64,000 bases of DNA from Bradyrhizobium symbiodeficiens (GCF_002266465.3 NZ_CP029427.2:2606501-2670500), one strand, 5' to 3'. Numbered from the stretch's first letter, positions 31,046 to 40,192 are shown. The notes: a model not told the origin generated them from the sequence alone. Made by a program: numbers and translations.

Positions 31046-32229
31046 CGCAGGTCCCCGCGGACCGGGAGACAGGTCCGCTCGCAATTGTCTTCGCACTCGG
31101 AACCGCGCAGACCATCGCGTGGGCATCGAGCTATTATCTTCCTGCCATCCTGGCGGCGCCGATTGCGCGCGATCTCGGTCTTGCGCCGACCTACGTGTTC
31201 GGCGCGCTCTCGGGGGCGCTCGTCATCTCCGGCCTGCTCGGGCCACGGGTGGGGCATGCCATCGATACGTTCGGAGGGCGTGGCCTGCTAGCGGTCTCGA
31301 ACCTCGTCTTCGTGGCAGGCTTGCTCCTCTTGTCCGTAGCTCACGGCGTGGTGGTGCTCGTTGCAGCCTGGGTGTTGCTCGGGATCGGCATGGGCATGGG
31401 CCTCTATGAAGCGGCCTTCGCGACGCTTGCGCGCATCTATGGCAGCAACGCGCGACGAACCATAACCGGCATCACCCTGATCGCAGGTTTCGCCAGCACC
31501 CTCGGCTGGCCCCTCACGACGTGGCTGGCTGCCGAGTACGACTGGCGCGTGGCCTGCCAGGTGTGGGCGGCGATTCACATCTGTCTGGCGCTGCCGCTCA
31601 ATCTGTCTCTGCCGCGCGCCGTTCCTTTGGACCAGCAGCCTCGTCCGGATCCGGGAGCGAGCCCAATATCCGGACAGCAGAGCGAGACGTTCGCGATGGT
31701 GCTGCTGGCCTACATGTTCGCGGCGGCGAGCTTCGTCAGCTCGGGTGTCTCGGCCATTCTACCGACCATGCTGGTGGCGTTCGGCGCGACGCCAGCACAG
31801 GCCCTGCTCGCAGGCACCCTGGTCGGGCCTGCACAGGTCGGTGCCCGCCTTCTGGAAGCAGGGTGGCTCGGCCGGTTTCATCCGCTGTTGTCGGCCCGGC
31901 TCGCCATGCTGATGAATCCGATCGGCGTGGTTGCTTTGGTCGCGGGCGGCCCCTTGCTCGCATCGACTTTCACGGTGCTGTATGGCGCAGGCAACGGCAT
32001 CATCACCATTGCCCGCGGCACGCTTCCTTTGGCACTGTTCGGGCCGGCGGGCTTCGGCCGGCGCGTCGGCATGATCTCGCTGCCGTCGCGGGCGACCGGC
32101 GCGCTCGCCCCGCTCGCGCTCGGAGTGATGGTGGAGCGGTTTGGCAGCAGCGCGCTCTGGATCAGCGCGGTGGCCTCGATCTCCGCGTTTTTCGCGCTTC
32201 TGTTGCTGCGTGCGGACCAGACAAAATAG
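31042..32229 (+). CDS. MFS transporter in arsenic cluster
   Basis: 395 residues from the ATG at 31042 (MTQVPADRETGPLAIVFALG), which overlaps the flavoprotein stop by four bases (ATGA); an in-frame GTG at 31030 is less likely. Twelve hydrophobic helices are visible, with the loop GPRVGHAIDTFGGRG between TM2 and TM3 taking the place of the classical MFS signature. Located between the Cys-tailed flavoprotein and a second MFS gene, so export of an arsenic compound is a reasonable guess; no substrate can be read from sequence. Confidence 0.85.
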   Translation: MTQVPADRETGPLAIVFALGTAQTIAWASSYYLPAILAAPIARDLGLAPTYVFGALSGALVISGLLGPRVGHAIDTFGGRGLLAVSNLVFVAGLLLLSVAHGVVVLVAAWVLLGIGMGMGLYEAAFATLARIYGSNARRTITGITLIAGFASTLGWPLTTWLAAEYDWRVACQVWAAIHICLALPLNLSLPRAVPLDQQPRPDPGASPISGQQSETFAMVLLAYMFAAASFVSSGVSAILPTMLVAFGATPAQALLAGTLVGPAQVGARLLEAGWLGRFHPLLSARLAMLMNPIGVVALVAGGPLLASTFTVLYGAGNGIITIARGTLPLALFGPAGFGRRVGMISLPSRATGALAPLALGVMVERFGSSALWISAVASISAFFALLLLRADQTK

Positions 32230-32257
32230 GGACGGAGGGGAGGCGAGCATTCGGAGT

Positions 32258-33469
32258 TTGAGCGGGGGGCCGCTGATCGCGGTGATGTGTATCGGCCAGC
32301 TCGGCAATCTGCTGCCGCACGTGACGTTGTCCGCGAACTTGGCGCAGCATCTGATGCCGGCGTGGGGGCTGTCCGCCGCCGAAGGCGGCCTGATGGCGAG
32401 CGGCTATGCGTTCGGCTACATGCTGGCCGTCCCGGTGCTGACGACGCTGACCGATCGCCTCGACGCGCGGATCGTGCTGTTGTGCGGCTCCGTCGTCAGC
32501 GGCCTGGCGACCATGGCCTTCGGCATCTTTGCCCAAGGATTCTGGTCGGGCACCATCATCTGGTCACTCGCGGGACTGGGCTTTGCCGGCGCCTACATGC
32601 CCGGCCTGAAGGCGTTGACCGACCGTTTGCCCGCAGGCGACACCTCGCGGGCGGTGACGCTGTACACGTCGAGCTTCTCGGTCGGCGTCGGCCTGTCGTT
32701 CCTCGTTGCACAAGTCCTCGCCGATCGCTGGGGATGGCGGACCGCGTTCTACGTCACCGGCGTCGGCCCCATCGCGATGGTGATCGCGTGCCTTCTGATC
32801 GGGGGCCATCGGCCTGTCCCGAGGACGGGACGGCTGCTGAATTTCGCACCCGTGTTCGCCAATCGTGAGGCGCTCGGCTACATCCTCGGTTACGGTGCTC
32901 ACTGCTTCGAGCTGTATGGCATTCGCACCTGGCTGGTCGGGTTCTGGACCTTCGTCGTTGCGCATCAAGGCGGGCCGTCCTGGATGACGCCCGTGCTGAT
33001 GAGCTTCTGCTTTGCGGTGATCTCGATGCCGGCCAGTATCCTCGGCAACGAGGCCGCTCTGAAATTCGGGCGGCATCGGGCCATCACGGTCGTGATGGTC
33101 GCTTCGGCCTGTGTCGCGCTGGTGATCGGTCTCAATGCAACGGCCCCCGCATGGGTGCTCGCGCTGCTGCTGATGATGTACGGCCTGACGGTGCCGGCTG
33201 ATTCAGGCGCATTGACCGCAGGCATGTCGGCTGCGGCCGTCTCCGAGCATCGCGGTGCAACGCTGGCCCTGCATTCCACGGTCGGCTTCGGCTTGTCGGC
33301 GCTCGGCGCGTGGGGCACCGGCGTCGCACTCGACATGGCCGGCGGTCCGCAGAGTGCGGGCGGATGGCTGCTGGTGTTCATCGTGCTGGCGGCCGGAATC
33401 GCGCTGGGGCCGTTGGCGTTGCTGTGGGCGCGACGATCCGGTGCCGAGGGCGTCGCGCGGCGGACGTGA
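32258..33469 (+). CDS. MFS transporter, second in arsenic cluster
   Basis: About 403 residues and twelve TM helices; TTLTDRLDARIVLL is the loop 2-3 signature. No ATG lies near the start of similarity. I use TTG at 32258 (MSGGPLIAVMCIGQLGNLLP); GGAGGGGAGG at 32234-32243 is the obvious ribosome-binding site, 14 bases before TTG and 5 bases before an in-frame ATT at 32249. The gap to the previous gene is only 28 bp, so it likely belongs to the same transcript. The type resembles CynX/NimT or aromatic-acid MFS carriers; substrate unknown. Confidence 0.82.
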   Translation: MSGGPLIAVMCIGQLGNLLPHVTLSANLAQHLMPAWGLSAAEGGLMASGYAFGYMLAVPVLTTLTDRLDARIVLLCGSVVSGLATMAFGIFAQGFWSGTIIWSLAGLGFAGAYMPGLKALTDRLPAGDTSRAVTLYTSSFSVGVGLSFLVAQVLADRWGWRTAFYVTGVGPIAMVIACLLIGGHRPVPRTGRLLNFAPVFANREALGYILGYGAHCFELYGIRTWLVGFWTFVVAHQGGPSWMTPVLMSFCFAVISMPASILGNEAALKFGRHRAITVVMVASACVALVIGLNATAPAWVLALLLMMYGLTVPADSGALTAGMSAAAVSEHRGATLALHSTVGFGLSALGAWGTGVALDMAGGPQSAGGWLLVFIVLAAGIALGPLALLWARRSGAEGVARRT

Positions 33470-33497
33470 TGACGTCGCCGCGTGACGTTCGACGTGT

Positions 33498-35789
33498 TCA
33501 GAAGCTGATCCCCAGCCGCGCGTTGAACGAGCGGCCCTGTCCCTTGACGTTGTAGCCGTAGGCGGCCGAAGAGCCCATCATCGAGACCACCTTGTAGTCG
33601 ACCAGATTGGCGCCGCCGAGCGGCAGGTAGTAGTTCTGGTTGAACAGATTGTCGATGCCGAGATCCAGCCGCACGTGCTGCCACTGGTAGCCGGTGCGCA
33701 GATTGACCAGCGCGTAGGACGGCGTCGTCAGCTCGTTGTGGACCCGGTTGACCTGGTCCTTCGATCCGACCAGCTGCAGCTCGACGCTGTTGGTCCAGCC
33801 GCCGAGGCGGTGGTCGAGCGCGAGCTTCGCGTTGACAGGCATCATATGGTAGAGGTCCACACCGTCGGTGCGCTGGCCGCGGACATAGCCGATCAAGCCG
33901 CGAAGCTGTCCCTGGCCGTAAACCGCATCGTCCCACACGGTCAGCCGCCCCTCGACATTGACGCCGTAGAGCGTCGCGTCGTGGTTGGCGAAGCGGAGGT
34001 AGACGAAGCCGGTGTTCGTGGTCAGGTTGGCGGGATTGCTGGCGAGGCAGCTTGCGGTCGCGCAGCGGTCGACGTCGATATAGTCCTGCACATAGCTGGC
34101 ATAGGGTGTGACCTTGACGTCCCAGACCCGTTGCGCGGGATCGTGCCATCCGGCCGTGAAGCTGATCGTGTGGGCCTTCTCCGGCTCGAGGTCGAGATTG
34201 CCGACATAGCCGTTGCCGTCGCCGAACCAGCCGATCATCTGCATCGCCATCGCATTGGTGGACCAGGCGTAGCGCTCGTAGAGATTGGGCGAGCGGGTCT
34301 TGCGGGCAAAGCCGAATTCGTACTGGCTTATGTCGTTCGGCTCGTAACGGAGGAGGGCGGAGCCGTCGACATGAATGTCGGTGCGGGCGTGGTTGACGGC
34401 GTTGAACGCGGCCGCGTCGGCGCCGTAGTCCATGTCGTTGTAGCCTTGCACATTGCCGGTGTTCATCCAGACAACGTCGTTGCGCAGGCCGACGATCGAG
34501 GTCCACTGCCGATCCCAGTGCCGTTCCCACTCGACGAAGGTGCCGACGCGGTCGCGGGTCCCGCCGTTGATGTTGATGAAAGTATTCGGGCTCATCATCA
34601 TCGATCCCGCTACCGGGCTCCACCAATCGTCGAGCCGGTTCAGCGCCAATTCGTTGCCGATCCGCAGCAGGTCGTGGCCGGACAGCGCCACGGTCGCCTT
34701 CAGCGCGTAACCGCCGTCGAGGCCCTTGGTGTCCATCGGCATGTCGCTGACCTTGTCGGGCGCGATGAAGCCCATGGTGTGCCGGATCTGGTGCACGAAG
34801 GCGCTGGCCTCGAACTTGCCCCAGTCGAACACGCCTTCGTAGCGGCCGTTCGCATAGAGGCCGCGGTTGTAGACCATGTCCATGTACTGGTTGACATAGC
34901 CCTGGTACGGAATGAACTGCCCGCCGACCTGGAACGTGAAGAGATTGCCGAACGTCTGCTTCGAGATGCTGATCGAATGGTTCTGCGTCTCGTAGAGCGT
35001 CGACTTGACGGTCGTCCCGTCGCCGGCCTTGTAATCGCCGGCACGGACCCAGCCGCCGGTGTAGGTGATGCTCGTATCGTGGTTCGCCATGGTCGCGGTG
35101 GCGTCGACGCCATAGGCGTTGCCGTTGCTGCGGAAGAAGCTCGACAGTTGCGCGCTGGTCACCCATCCGGCCTGTGCCGGCACGAAGGCCGGCGGCGCGG
35201 TGGTGACGTCGATGCGGCTTCCGATATAGTCGCCGCCGACCGATACCGGCCCCACGCCGAGATAGGCCCGCATCTTCGCGATCATCGCCGGATTGACGAA
35301 CGACAGCGGCGGATTCATTTCGTTCGGGCAGGCCGGGCTGATCAGCATCGAGTTGACCGCGACCTGCAGCCGGTCGGCGCCAAATCCGTTGATCGCGGGC
35401 AGGCTCGACACGCCGCCGGCTCCCCACGCCGCGCCGCCGGGCAGGTCGGTGACGAGAGAGGCGGAATCGCTCGACGAGAGGCCGCGATCGTATCCTGCCG
35501 TTGGCGGCAGGGTGACCGAAGCCGGCGGCGAACTCGCGCCTTGGTCTGGCGCGGCGGTGCTTCCGTTTCGCGTCGCGGCGGGCGGGGCGGCCGTGACCAC
35601 GGCACGCGGCTTTCGTTTGCGCTGTTGCGCAGAATTGACCGTCACCGGCGGCAGCCGCTCCGCCGATTGCGCGGAAGCCGTTGCGGCAAACGGCGGCAGC
35701 AGCGACGCCACGCCGAGCAGGGCGGGTGAGATGAGCGCCGTCGTCGCGGCCAGGATGGACCGGCGCAGGTTGGTTGATGTGTTGGACAT
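33498..35789 (-). CDS. TonB-dependent outer-membrane receptor, probably copper
   Basis: 763 residues from the ATG at 35789 (MSNTSTNLRRSILAATTALI), which has AAGAAG in front. A signal peptide runs to about residue 40 (SAQSAER). A plug domain begins near 100 and a long beta-barrel ends in LGISF, with the C-terminal Phe needed for barrel insertion. The barrel is rich in methionines (MPMD, SMMMS, AMAMQMIG, MDMVY), as in copper receptors of the OprC/NosA group. It is next to a DUF2946 gene and near a TauE/SafE-like gene, which often occur with such receptors. Substrate inferred, not proven. Confidence 0.85.
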   Translation of the reverse strand: MSNTSTNLRRSILAATTALISPALLGVASLLPPFAATASAQSAERLPPVTVNSAQQRKRKPRAVVTAAPPAATRNGSTAAPDQGASSPPASVTLPPTAGYDRGLSSSDSASLVTDLPGGAAWGAGGVSSLPAINGFGADRLQVAVNSMLISPACPNEMNPPLSFVNPAMIAKMRAYLGVGPVSVGGDYIGSRIDVTTAPPAFVPAQAGWVTSAQLSSFFRSNGNAYGVDATATMANHDTSITYTGGWVRAGDYKAGDGTTVKSTLYETQNHSISISKQTFGNLFTFQVGGQFIPYQGYVNQYMDMVYNRGLYANGRYEGVFDWGKFEASAFVHQIRHTMGFIAPDKVSDMPMDTKGLDGGYALKATVALSGHDLLRIGNELALNRLDDWWSPVAGSMMMSPNTFININGGTRDRVGTFVEWERHWDRQWTSIVGLRNDVVWMNTGNVQGYNDMDYGADAAAFNAVNHARTDIHVDGSALLRYEPNDISQYEFGFARKTRSPNLYERYAWSTNAMAMQMIGWFGDGNGYVGNLDLEPEKAHTISFTAGWHDPAQRVWDVKVTPYASYVQDYIDVDRCATASCLASNPANLTTNTGFVYLRFANHDATLYGVNVEGRLTVWDDAVYGQGQLRGLIGYVRGQRTDGVDLYHMMPVNAKLALDHRLGGWTNSVELQLVGSKDQVNRVHNELTTPSYALVNLRTGYQWQHVRLDLGIDNLFNQNYYLPLGGANLVDYKVVSMMGSSAAYGYNVKGQGRSFNARLGISF

Positions 35790-35965
35790 GAGCGTTTCTT
35801 CTTGAGGCCAGCGATCACGCCGGCGCATGGCGGAAGCGGGGCGCGCGCTGGCGGCCCTGCCGATGATGTCGGAAATGAGAGGTGGTCGAACGCCCGTGCG
35901 CGCGCCCTAACGCGGGCGAGGGCAGGAGCCAGACGGGCGAACGTCTGCGCCGTCCTGGGGCAATT

Positions 35966-36349
35966 TCAGATCAGGGCAGGAGGTCCGCGCGACAGATGAT
36001 CGAACGATCGCGTGTAGGCGATGATCCGCTGCCGGAAGGAATGGACCGCACTCGCCGTCAGCGGAATGCGGCCAGTCAATGTGGGTTGAGGCGGTGGCAA
36101 AGTACCGGCGATATGGTGCGCCACGCAGAGCGGGCAATGCACGGAGGTCTTGCCGCTGGTCTTGTCCGCGTCGGTTCGTGCTGCATCCGTATTGTCGCTG
36201 CTGATGCACAGCTCATGAGCTGCCGCGGCGGCCGTGGGAGATACGCTCGCAATGAGGATGCTGGACAGGATGACGTTGAAGACGAGAGCATAGGCTGCAA
36301 TGAACGCAGCGCCCCAGCCGATCCGTCGCTTGAAAGCGAGCCGTGTCAT
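35966..36349 (-). CDS. DUF2946 family protein
   Basis: 127 residues from the ATG at 36349 (MTRLAFKRRIGWGAAFIAAY). An N-terminal TM or signal (about 10-35) is followed by a periplasmic part with HCPLCVAHH, the metal-binding-like Cys/His motif of DUF2946. These proteins usually lie beside TonB receptors for copper. It is 176 bp upstream of the receptor start, on the same strand, and divergent from the TauE/SafE-like gene. Confidence 0.85.
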   Translation of the reverse strand: MTRLAFKRRIGWGAAFIAAYALVFNVILSSILIASVSPTAAAAAHELCISSDNTDAARTDADKTSGKTSVHCPLCVAHHIAGTLPPPQPTLTGRIPLTASAVHSFRQRIIAYTRSFDHLSRGPPALI

Positions 36350-36615
36350 TGACCTGTACCCCGGTGGCACGACTACCACACGAGGAAAGCGAGTCAAATC
36401 CGGAGGACACTGGCGCGGTCGATAGGTGTCTGGTGTTGCCGCGCGATCACGTCGGTCGCGTGCGGCGCTTGGCTTCGCTTCGCAGCCTCATCCCGGCGGC
36501 CTTCGCTTTCGGATCGCTGGCGATCGAACCAGGGAGCTGCTGAGCGACGGCAGGCAACGGGACTTTGATACAGCGCAATGCCGTCAGGGACGAAATCAGT
36601 TGAACTGTCTCCGCA

Positions 36616-37326
36616 ATGTTCGATTTCGACCAGCCGCTGTTCATCGCCGGGCTCCTGCTGGGCTTTTCCTCGAGCCTGCATTGCTTCGGCATGTGTGCAG
36701 GCATTGCTTCCTCCTTGCACTTCGCCGCCGACTTCGGTTCGAACCGGCCGCGGCAGGGTCTGCTGACGACGACGGTTCTGATCAACGCGGGGCGCATCTC
36801 GGCCTACATGCTGGCAGGCGCCATTGTGGGCGCGATCGGATCGAGCGTGTTCGGATCGTTCGACCACGCGTTCGCCCATGCGATCCTGCGCTGGGCCGCG
36901 GCCGCGGCTCTCGCCTGGATCGGACTTTCGATGCTCGAAGTGCTGTCGCTGCCGGCGGGGCTGTCGCGGCTGGTCGCGGCCGTCACCGCCAAAATCGGCA
37001 CGGCCGCGCGTGCGACGAATCTACCACCGACGCTGGGGCTGTTCGTCAGCGGTGCGGTCTGGGGCTTTCTGCCCTGTGCCATGGTCTACGCGGCGTTGTT
37101 CTACGCCATGCTGTCCGGCTCGTGGCTCGGGGGCGCGCTGGCGATGAGCGGCTTCGGCCTCGGCACCCTTCCGGTCCTGCTCGGTGCCGGGTTGGGACTT
37201 CCGTTGCTACGGCGCCGTGCGACCGCGGGATGGCTGAGAAACACGGTCGCGCTCGCCATCATCGCGGTGGGGCTCGTCAGCGCCGGCGTGTCGCCTTCGA
37301 CCTTGGCCGTGTGGTGCCGAACCTGA
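36616..37326 (+). CDS. TauE/SafE-like (UreH/DsbD-TM) membrane protein
   Basis: 236 residues with six TM helices. The first helix ends in SSLHCFGMCAGI, the HCxGMC motif of the urease-accessory/cytochrome-biogenesis TM family labelled sulfite exporter TauE/SafE; a second copy-like motif is GFLPCAMVYAAL. The Cys pair in two symmetrical helices resembles DsbD/CcdA-type transporters. In proteobacteria such genes occur with copper transport and cytochrome oxidase assembly, consistent with the neighbouring TonB/DUF2946 genes. Confidence 0.85.
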   Translation: MFDFDQPLFIAGLLLGFSSSLHCFGMCAGIASSLHFAADFGSNRPRQGLLTTTVLINAGRISAYMLAGAIVGAIGSSVFGSFDHAFAHAILRWAAAAALAWIGLSMLEVLSLPAGLSRLVAAVTAKIGTAARATNLPPTLGLFVSGAVWGFLPCAMVYAALFYAMLSGSWLGGALAMSGFGLGTLPVLLGAGLGLPLLRRRATAGWLRNTVALAIIAVGLVSAGVSPSTLAVWCRT

Positions 37327-37424
37327 CCGGCTTGCCGACCTCTTCGATCGTCGGCCGCAAGCGGTGCCGGGCCCATTGAGGGGGGAGGCCGCAGCAGTGT
37401 CGCCCGCTGTGGCTCTTTCCGCCG

Positions 37425-37832
37425 CTATGGCTGCGGCGGATAGCGCTCGAACGTCGGCAGTTCGTGCGCGTGCTCCATCCAGCGAAGCCGCTCGGCGACC
37501 TGGATGTGCATCGTCGCCGGCACGGCATCGGGATCGTCGTAAGTCGCGCTCTGGATGTCGATGATGCCGGGCAGCATGTCGGCATTGATATAGAACAGGC
37601 CGGTGCCGCAATGGCCGCAAAAGTGTCGCCGGCCGTGTTCCGAGGAATTGTAGACCTTGGGCTCGCCTTTGGTCACCTTGAGCGCGCTCTCCGGATACAT
37701 CGTCCAGCCGACGACGGGAGCGCCGGCGTGGAGCCGGCAATCGCGGCAGTGGCACAGCGCATGCACGATCGCGTCGCCCTCGACCTCGTAACGGATTGCG
37801 CCGCAGTGACAGCCGCCGGTGATGGTGCTCAT
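37425..37832 (-). CDS. GFA (CENP-V/GFA) family protein
   Basis: 135 residues, MSTITGGCHCGAIRYEVEGD from the ATG at 37832. The zinc ligands are all present: CHCGAIRY, LCHCRDCRLHAG, and HFCGHCGTGLFY. Members bind zinc and are annotated as glutathione-dependent formaldehyde-activating enzymes, mostly without proof. Its leader DNA, including a 37-base block, is repeated at 26.7 kb before a truncated copy of the same gene. The window also holds another, less similar GFA gene at its left end. Confidence 0.93.
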   Translation of the reverse strand: MSTITGGCHCGAIRYEVEGDAIVHALCHCRDCRLHAGAPVVGWTMYPESALKVTKGEPKVYNSSEHGRRHFCGHCGTGLFYINADMLPGIIDIQSATYDDPDAVPATMHIQVAERLRWMEHAHELPTFERYPPQP

Positions 37833-37918
37833 TCGTTTCTCCCGATCGAAGGCAGGTATCGCAGATCGATAACTCCGATAACTCCCGAGACGCGCGGCTT
37901 CAACGACGCAAGCGATTT

Positions 37919-37955
37919 GAAGTTGCGTCCTACTGTCGCCTGACAGCTGCTGCCA
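37919..37955. repeat. 37-bp leader repeat of GFA genes, copy 2
   Basis: Identical over 37 bases to 26786-26822, with the CTGTC-gcct-GACAG inverted repeat. It is 87-123 bp upstream of the intact GFA start codon at 37832. Confidence 0.8.
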
Positions 37956-38100
37956 CGCCAAGCCTTCGGTGTCGCGGCTTCGCCCGGGGGGGCTGCAGCG
38001 TCGGTTTTCCACACCCACGACCGGCAGTATCAAATTGCGGATCCCGCCTACCAGCTATCGATAATTTGCCAGCGCGGTCGGACGCAGCTTTGATTGCGGC

Positions 38101-38526
38101 ATGAGCACCAAATCACGCGAGGTCATCTGGGGCGGCCGAATTCTGGGTGCGGAAATTTCGGCCAAGCACGCGCGCGAGGAGGCCAAAAAGGCCGTTCGCG
38201 AGGCCGACCGCGCTGACGCCGAAGCCTGGTCGGTCCGGATGGAAGGTTACGGTGGCCCTTCACAGCCGTCTCCGACGATCGCGCAATGCCTCAACGGTGG
38301 CATGGGCTGGCTCGAGGTCGAGTGCAACAGGTGCAAAGCACGCGCGAGCCTGCCGCTCGATGCGATCCGTCGTCCCCGCGATACGCCGATCTGGAAGCTG
38401 GAGGCTTCGCTCAAGTGTCGGTCATGCCGGAAGGGACGTTCCGCACCGCCGGTCCACATGATCAAGCTGACCGCCACGCGAAGCATCACGCCCTACAAAT
38501 GGGTGCATCCGACCGAGGAGAGATAG
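38101..38526 (+). CDS. conserved protein with zinc-ribbon-like cysteines
   Basis: 141 residues, MSTKSREVIWGGRILGAEIS. An N-terminal charged helix (HAREEAKKAVREADRADAEA) is followed by a domain with two CxxC pairs, ECNRCKARASLPLD and LKCRSCRKG, 30 residues apart, consistent with one zinc ribbon. I recognise the second part as common in Bradyrhizobium hypothetical proteins. Function unknown, cytosolic. Confidence 0.75.
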   Translation: MSTKSREVIWGGRILGAEISAKHAREEAKKAVREADRADAEAWSVRMEGYGGPSQPSPTIAQCLNGGMGWLEVECNRCKARASLPLDAIRRPRDTPIWKLEASLKCRSCRKGRSAPPVHMIKLTATRSITPYKWVHPTEER

Positions 38527-38667
38527 GCAGGCGCGGGTTACCCATCAGTTTGAACCATCCGCTCGATGTTAACGACCAAGAGCCGAGCTTCTCATCAATC
38601 GCTGCGCCGAATGGCCCGAAAGACAGGGTAGGTTGGAAGCGCTTTGAAGGCCAATCGGATAGAGATC

Positions 38668-38946
38668 ATGTTCGACGTTCTGGTGAACCTCCTGGTCGGT
38701 CTGTCCTTCGGCTTTCCCGCCGTGCCATGGCTCTTTGGTGCGCGATGGGGAGCGAGAGGCGTTTGGCTCAGCACAGGATTTGCCGTCGTCATCCTGCTAT
38801 GTCTTTTTCCCATCTTGTTTGGGTTTGGGTGTGGCGACTGCGGGCAGGGCGCGATCGCCATCTTCGTGCTGGTGCCGATCTGGATTGCTGCGGCATTGCT
38901 GACGGTCGCCTCGGCGGCGGCCGCCCACTTCAAATTCGCGCGCTGA
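38668..38946 (+). CDS. small membrane protein, unknown
   Basis: 92 residues from the ATG at 38668 (MFDVLVNLLVGLSFGFPAVP). Three hydrophobic helices cover most of the sequence, with GFGCGDCGQG between the second and third. The frame opens at a TTG at 38644. No homologue recognised; strong hydrophobic periodicity supports coding. Confidence 0.6.
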   Translation: MFDVLVNLLVGLSFGFPAVPWLFGARWGARGVWLSTGFAVVILLCLFPILFGFGCGDCGQGAIAIFVLVPIWIAAALLTVASAAAAHFKFAR

Positions 38947-39023
38947 TGCAAGACTGCCCCCGCTACTGTGCAAGGGGTTGTTTTCACGCTTTTCGTGATG
39001 AAGGCCGCCGAACCGGCCTGGTT

Positions 39024-39608
39024 TCACCGCCGGCCGCGCGGCGCCTCGGCATTGGCGGGCTGCTCGGTCTGCGGGCCGCAGCTCGCGGCTTGAAGCGTGG
39101 CTTGCGCCTGCGGCATCAGGCCGGGCTCGGGGGCGAGCGCCTTCATCAAGATCAGGCCGGTGGTGCTGGGAGAATCGATGATCAGGCGGTCGGCCGCGGT
39201 GATCTCTTCGTCTTCCGGCAACTCGCTGTGCTGCGCTTCCGTCATCAGGTCGAGCTCGATCACCTTGCGGCCCGCCGAGCGGTCGTTGATGGCGTAATAG
39301 GCGATCTCGTTGCGGGTGTAGAACGACACCGAGGTGTAGGCCTGGCTCACCGGCACCGTCAGCTTGATCGGTCCGCTCGAGAGGTCGTAGCGGCAGATCG
39401 CCAGCGCAAAGGCCGGGTCCATGAACGGCATCGGGGACGTCTGCGGATCGGCGAGGGGAAGCTGGCTGACGCCGTTGAGTTTCGTCATCGGCGTCAGTCG
39501 CGAATAGGCATCCTGCGTCGCGATCCGCGGCAGCGCCAGCACGCTGACGAGGTGGACCACGAGGCCCAGCACCACGCCGGCAACGACGGTGAACAGCAGG
39601 CGGATCAT
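39024..39608 (-). CDS. DUF1254 domain protein, membrane-anchored
   Basis: 194 residues from the ATG at 39608 (MIRLLFTVVAGVVLGLVVHL). One N-terminal TM helix is followed by an exported DUF1254-type domain: DPAFALAICRYDLSSGPIKL, TVPVSQAYTSVSFYTRNEIA, and AADRLIIDSPSTTGLILMKA. Family proteins are periplasmic with unknown activity. The ATG overlaps the DUF1214 stop by four bases, so the two proteins are made together. The C-terminal tail is short and basic. Confidence 0.88.
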   Translation of the reverse strand: MIRLLFTVVAGVVLGLVVHLVSVLALPRIATQDAYSRLTPMTKLNGVSQLPLADPQTSPMPFMDPAFALAICRYDLSSGPIKLTVPVSQAYTSVSFYTRNEIAYYAINDRSAGRKVIELDLMTEAQHSELPEDEEITAADRLIIDSPSTTGLILMKALAPEPGLMPQAQATLQAASCGPQTEQPANAEAPRGRR

Positions 39609-40183
39609 GAGCAGCCCACCGTCGAGATGGAGGGCATCGGCGCATCGCGCTGGGTGCGCGTGGCAACGCCGACCGGGGTGTCGTAAAGGCGGAGCATCAA
39701 GGCGTAGCGCTCGATGCCGCCGGTCGGCAGCCAGTTGCCGGCGCGCGAGCGCGAGGCGATGCGGATCTCGAACGAGCCGTCGGATTGCCGCACGATCTCC
39801 TGGCTGGTGAAGCCGTAGCGCTGCAGCGAATTGGCGACGAGGTGGCCCTTGCGGTCGTAGAGCGTCAGCGTCCAGAACCGCGCCGGCGGCGTCACGCCGG
39901 AGACGATCACGTCGCAGCGGCCGTCGAGCGCCTTCTTCTTGTCGTCGGTGGTGGCGGTGAAGGCGACGCCGTCGCCGGTGCCGATCGGCAGCTCGCCGTT
40001 GCGCACGATGGTGGCGCGCGAATAGGGATCGACGTCGGCGGTGCCGGTGCGCGGGCGCGCGGTCCAGGGGCCGATGGTCAGCGCGCCGATCTCGGTGCCG
40101 CGCGTCGTCGTCATCCAGGTCGCGCCCAGGCCGACCACCGTCGCGAGCAGAAGGGCCGTCAATGTGATCAGGATCAACCGCAC
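39605..40183 (-). CDS. DUF1214 domain protein, membrane-anchored
   Basis: 192 residues. An N-terminal TM helix (ILITLTALLLATVVGLGATW) precedes the DUF1214 domain, seen in VDPYSRATIVRNGELPIGTG, FWTLTLYDRKGHLVANSLQR, and the C-terminal NWLPTG-x-R pattern GNWLPTGGIERYALMLRLYD. DUF1254 and DUF1214 are usually domains of one protein; here they are two adjacent small anchored proteins. The gene starts 10 bp after the PBP1A stop and probably belongs to the same transcript. Confidence 0.9.
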   Translation of the reverse strand: MRLILITLTALLLATVVGLGATWMTTTRGTEIGALTIGPWTARPRTGTADVDPYSRATIVRNGELPIGTGDGVAFTATTDDKKKALDGRCDVIVSGVTPPARFWTLTLYDRKGHLVANSLQRYGFTSQEIVRQSDGSFEIRIASRSRAGNWLPTGGIERYALMLRLYDTPVGVATRTQRDAPMPSISTVGCS

Positions 40184-40192
40184 TTGTTTCGA

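Noticed and set aside
32965..35427. 820-codon open frame on the minus strand overlapping the TonB receptor and an MFS gene
   Set aside because: Another frame of the same strand encodes the TonB receptor with signal peptide and terminal Phe; this frame is Arg-rich and spans two real genes.
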